A DNA stretch of 43,579 bases, from positions 175,560-219,138 of the forward strand of contig NW_003546269.1 in the NCBI RefSeq assembly GCF_000090795.2, given 5' to 3'. The number at the start of each line of letters is the position of its first letter. Position 1 is the first letter of the stretch. Below, one piece after another: positions 40,901 through 43,579 of this stretch. The stretch comes from Amphimedon queenslandica. Taxonomy: Eukaryota; Porifera; Demospongiae; Haplosclerida; Niphatidae. The position numbers and the translations under genes are program-made. The notes under the pieces are model-generated. The model saw only the letters and a program-made list of their open reading frames with translations. It was not told the origin of the DNA and did not search any database.

Positions 40901-41608
40901 TTTTAAAAAATGGGCCAAAATTTGAAAAAATCCCTGTACTATAGCCCATGGTTTTTTACAAAAAAATGACCAAAAAATTACTCCAAATTTTTATTACATT
41001 TTTTGATACATATTGATGTACTTATGCTGTGTAGCAAGTTTAAGCCGATTCCGACTTAAATTTTTAAAGTTACCGCCATTTTAAAAAATGGGCCAAATTC
41101 TGAAAAAATCCCTGTACTATAGCCCATGGTTTTTTCCAGAAAATGGCTAAAAAATGACCCCCAATTTTTATTACATTTTCTGATACATATTGATGTACTT
41201 ATGCTATGTAGAAAGTTTGAGCTGATTCCGACTTCAATTTTTCGAATTATGTTTTGAGCAACTTTATAAAATCTACTGGACTATGTTATATTTAGTGTAC
41301 TATATGTATGTACATGTAGTTTTACTAGAATTTACTGATACACCTTTTGTATACTATTATAGAGATCTCCGGCCCCTCCCAGCCCCAACAATATTAACAA
41401 TAGTGGTGATTCCGGGGTCAATGATTCATCGAAGGAAAATTCCGAGGACAAACCCCGCCCAGCTGGTAACGGGAACATGTTCACTTTAAGAGAAGAAGCA
41501 GAGGAAAGTAACGAAAGTAACAAAGATCTAAAAGAATTAAACGATTATAAAACAGAGTCTCAGAGGGTCCTTACTTTCGAAGACGAGCTCCATGAATCAC
41601 CGTTTTAA
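31302..41608 (+). CDS. GABA-B-like class C G-protein-coupled receptor
   Basis: Plasma-membrane receptor with a Venus-flytrap ectodomain. Eighteen exons: 31302-31550, 34518-34655, 34774-34944, 35018-35110, 35463-35528, 35582-35666, 35935-36065, 36204-36322, 36644-36758, 36846-37035, 37308-37452, 37798-37924, 37986-38093, 38165-38311, 38464-38787, 39117-39272, 39417-39596, 41363-41608; all phases chain to 929 residues. The start MIPLLLSLLCISSLQLP is a signal peptide. Flytrap marks shared with GABA-B: GAGCSLATENVGEIANFW, FRTVPSS then YNWNKIVTVTQ, YVWLVYGWYPANWW, APFAYDALWAVALAIN and FNSNGTR. The 7TM region starts near 453 (SPNLNYLIVLGC, FGTICAKMWRVYFIF, KNRVCDSPRS then FLKMFLV). It lacks the Cys-rich linker of mGluR types, as GABA-B receptors do. 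A short coiled coil (HHIEQLEKRLGKYE) lies in the tail. Exon 39117-39272 ends at a GC donor. The ligand is untested; GABA binding cannot be assumed. Confidence 0.93.
31551..34517 (+). other. First intron of the GABA-B-like gene (2967 bases)
   Basis: No missing exon is implied: exon 1 ends and exon 2 begins in phase 0 and the flytrap alignment is continuous. Contents are an (AAT)n tract at 31919-31950, TGTACATG-type palindromic runs near 32195, 32915-33000, 33995-34020 and 34275-34320, a GA tract at 34068-34120, and a ~100-base CT tract (34413-34513) before the acceptor. Confidence 0.7.
35188..35372 (+). repeat. Solo unit of the ~177-bp satellite in a GABA-B-like intron
   Basis: Within intron 35111-35462: CCCTGTACTATATATAGTAC, AAAGGAGAGAAATCTCCATT, a TATTACATTTTCTGATACAT block, AAAGTTTGAGCTCATTCCGA. 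Same orientation relative to transcription as the other sense copies. Confidence 0.85.
38788..39058 (+). repeat. AGTATGAGTATAAA minisatellite in a GABA-B-like intron
   Basis: About 260 bases of imperfect units such as AAAGTATGAGTATA and GGGAGTATGAGTAC, starting right at the donor of exon 38464-38787. The first exon-proximal copy (GTGAGTATGAAAGTATGAG) overlaps the 5' splice site. Confidence 0.85.
39289..39380 (+). repeat. Four-copy ~22-bp tandem repeat after a GC donor site
   Basis: Units of the form AAGAGATTACTGAAATATAC repeat four times in the 144-base intron 39273-39416, whose 5' splice site is GC instead of GT. Confidence 0.85.
39640..41275 (+). repeat. Satellite array, nine ~178-bp units, inside the last GABA-B-like intron
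   Basis: AAGTTTGAG recurs at about 39791, 39968, 40146, 40324, 40502, 40680, 40858, 41036 and 41213, a near-constant 177-178 bases. Units carry CCCTGTACTATAGCCCATGG, ATTACATTTTCTGATACATA and TTGATGTACTTATGCTGTGT. Two unit types occur: one with GAGCTTATTTC...TTTGAGTTACAG, one with GAGCCAATTCCGACTTAAAT. The sequence is the reverse complement of the 11455-13160 array, so both lie in the same orientation relative to their host genes. Confidence 0.96.
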
Positions 41609-42204
41609 ATTAACTAATAATAACTAGAGATATATTAACTATAACTATTAATAATATAACCAATGGTATGTGTGTGTGTGTGTGTTGTGAAATTGATATA
41701 TATAATAGTTACTGGTGGGTGTGGTTGATACTCTCCATCATTATATGAGTTCTATCTTGAATCAAAAATATCTTTTTCTTATTATTTTTGTGCTTATTAC
41801 ATGTTTTGTTTTAAAGAAACTGTTTTTTAAAAGTAAAGATTTTCAACAAAAATTTTACTGCAATAATACCAAAGCCTTCTTCATCATTCACTCCTGTATA
41901 AACTATGCAACATGTATAGAACAAAATTGAAGTTAAATTAGAACCGGTTTTCTTAATACATTTTAAAAGATATTTTTAAAAGCTATTCCATGCTTCAACT
42001 TTTTAAAAACAATAATTTCTAGCAAAAAATACAATTAATTATAAAAAAAGCACACTCATTTTGTAGTTATAATAATAGTGCGTGTGTGTGTGTGTGTTTA
42101 TTGATAGTTATAAAAGTACAAAAAAGCATTCATTTATTAGGGTATGTATGTGTGTGTGTGTGTGTGTTTGTGGTTGCATCTGCAGCATTCATAAAATAAT
42201 TTGA
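41609..42204. other. Tail-to-tail intergenic spacer of the two GABA-B-like genes
   Basis: Contains three (GT)n runs (about 41667-41684, 42079-42098 and 42148-42168) and AT-rich sequence that should hold both 3'UTRs. No gene was seen. Confidence 0.6.
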
Positions 42205-42614
42205 TTAGAGGTTAGTTTCAGTTCTGCTTGTCTTGGCAGTTCCCTCCTCTTCATTTTTCCCACCATCATTGTTCTTCACACAGTCGCCACTATTACTCAC
42301 TCCATTACCATTCATCCCATTACTAGTCACATTCGTATTATCTCTGTCATCACTGCCCTCTTCAATTTCTTCGCTGCTTTCTCTGATGACTGAAGATGGC
42401 GGAGATGTCATGGAATTCGCAGCGTTTAAATTATCTTTCGGTTGTTCGAAAGTCACCGAAGCTCGACTTCCTTCGGTTGTGCTGTCCCGACTGCTTCGGT
42501 TGTTACCTAAGCCATTCTTTGACATGAAGCCAGGGAATAAACTGCCTCTTTTTGTCGGATTTCCTGGATTCTAAAAGAAGGAGAGAGAGAGGGGGGGAGA
42601 GAGAGAGAAAAAGA

Positions 42615-42655
<41 letters not shown>

Positions 42656-43422
42656 AAAAGATGCATAGATGTGTTCCCTTACCATTTTACTGTTTCTCAA
42701 TTCTTCCTCAAGTTCTAACACTTTTGCTTCAAGGACAGCTATGGTCGCCTTTGGATCGTCGCCCAGTGTAGCAAGAGCCATGTTGATCCCTATGCTTTCT
42801 TTCCTAAGCAAGAAAGAGTTGCCTGGTTGGACGCCGGTTAAAATGGAAGCTGCTCCTGCAGCAATCCCAGGGACAGCTGCTGAGCTGTGAGTCCCTGTAA
42901 AGATGTTCTCTCCGTCTGGGTCTTTGTACAAATTGTACATCTAATGGAGAAGCAAGAAAAAAAGAATTATTTAAGAGCTGCTACTACAAAAAAAGGACAA
43001 AGTTCAGAGCTATAGAAAAGAGTGCTATTGATTGAAGAGAGAGGGAGAGAGAGAGAGAGAGGGAGAGAGAGAGAAAAAGAGAGAGATTGCTCTACCTTTG
43101 GTATAAATATTAATATCAAGAAGGCAGTGGAAGCAGCTGCTATGCTCAAACTAAACACAGCTGAACTTGTATTCAAAAAACTGCCGAGAGCGAATGTCGT
43201 CATAATGATTAACACCACACAGACACTGGTGACATATATAATAGCAGTGACTTGTTTAGCATCATTTAATACTTTCACTTTCACTTTCCTAGTCTGGAAT
43301 GCAAGGAATATACCAATGGCCTGAAGGAGAAAGAGCATGGCCATTATCAATGCTTGGAAAGCAACAGAAGTTGTTGAGCGATAGCACGAGTAAGTGCAGT
43401 AATTGACTACCACATCAAACTC
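42205..43422 (-). CDS. Second GABA-B-like receptor, 3' end only (continues beyond the right edge)
   Basis: Three exons (minus): 43422-43096, 42940-42683, 42570-42205, in phase 0, giving 316 residues to the stop. They correspond to the last exons of the neighbouring plus-strand receptor. The 7TM part has VNYCTYSCYRS, LLQAIGIFLAFQTRKVKVKV, LNDAKQVTAIIYVTSV, FLNTSSAVFS and ILIFIPKV, against FFAIKTRRVKIKVLNDAKWI in the neighbour. Next comes MYNLYKDPDGENIF (neighbour: WYSLYKDPQGEKIF). The tail has a leucine-heptad coiled coil (IAVLEAKVLELEEELRN), more extended than in the neighbour, then a Ser/Asn/acidic end. The two genes are an inverted duplicate pair. Whether they heterodimerise through the coiled coils, as GABA-B1 and -B2 do, is inference. 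Confidence 0.88.
42581..42652 (-). repeat. (CT)n microsatellite on the sense strand of a receptor intron
   Basis: Plus strand reads (GA)n. Relative to the minus-strand receptor gene it is a pyrimidine tract ending about 10 bases before the acceptor of exon 42570-42205. Confidence 0.85.
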
Positions 43423-43547
43423 CTAAATAAAGAAATAAAATAATAATAATAGCATAAATTACAAATAATACTACATAAACAGTGAAAATAATGTGGACTC
43501 CCTGTTTTTTAAAGCTCAACTTACACTATGCAACATTTGTTGAAAAC

Positions 43548-43571
43548 AACTGTGTTGCATGCAACACAGTT
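43548..43571. repeat. Perfect 24-bp palindrome at the right edge
   Basis: Twelve-base half AACTGTGTTGCA followed directly by its exact reverse complement. The preceding CAACATTTGTTG is also a near palindrome. It may be the end of a small mobile element cut by the window edge, or an intron hairpin of the partial receptor gene. Confidence 0.7.
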
Positions 43572-43579
43572 TATACAGG

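Overview
The window is animal nuclear DNA: AT-rich, with short intron-rich genes packed closely on both strands, GT-AG splice sites, and abundant (CT)n, (AAT)n and TGTACA microsatellites. The gene content is an atrophin/RERE co-repressor, GPR157-like receptors, an endosomal-type syntaxin, RPS21, a divergent homeobox gene, a Roc-COR-Death protein, ELP3 and GABA-B-like class C receptors. This mix, together with the intron style, best suits an early-branching animal. A demosponge such as Amphimedon queenslandica is my best guess, but that is inference. Exon chains below were built by hand from splice signals, reading-phase continuity and remembered family sequences.

Layout. 1-10312 (+): 3' part of a RERE/atrophin gene (BAH end, ELM2, SANT, GATA zinc finger, polyQ/His-rich tail); its 5' end lies outside. 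10740-13837 (-): a GPR157-like receptor copy that looks broken (in-frame TAG, truncated N-terminus) and whose intron holds ten ~177-bp satellite units. 13996-15597 (-): an intact paralog. 16174-18201 (-): a Qa-SNARE syntaxin, head to head with RPS21 (18935-19564, +). A ~494-bp long-TIR transposon with a 9-bp target duplication sits in their shared promoter interval. 19795-21049 (-): divergent homeobox gene. 21442-24563: a 3.1-kb segment with hAT-like ends and a perfect 8-bp target duplication, carrying one intronless 890-aa Roc-COR-Death gene (-). 24578-31114 (+): ELP3, whose start codon lies 6 bp beyond that duplication. 31302-41608 (+): a complete 18-exon GABA-B-like receptor with nine more satellite units in its last intron. 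42205-43422 (-): the 3' end of a second GABA-B-like receptor, tail to tail with the first and running off the window.

How the pieces relate. Most genes are independent housekeeping or regulatory loci: RERE in chromatin repression, ELP3 in tRNA wobble-uridine modification, RPS21 in translation, syntaxin in endosomal fusion. The receptor genes are local duplications. The strongest candidate for something undescribed is the hAT-bounded Roc-COR-Death gene: an innate-immunity or cell-death type gene apparently carried inside a DNA transposon that landed in the ELP3 5' leader. The next strongest is the ~177-bp satellite, found only in introns: two arrays and five short solo stretches, nearly all in the same orientation relative to the host gene.
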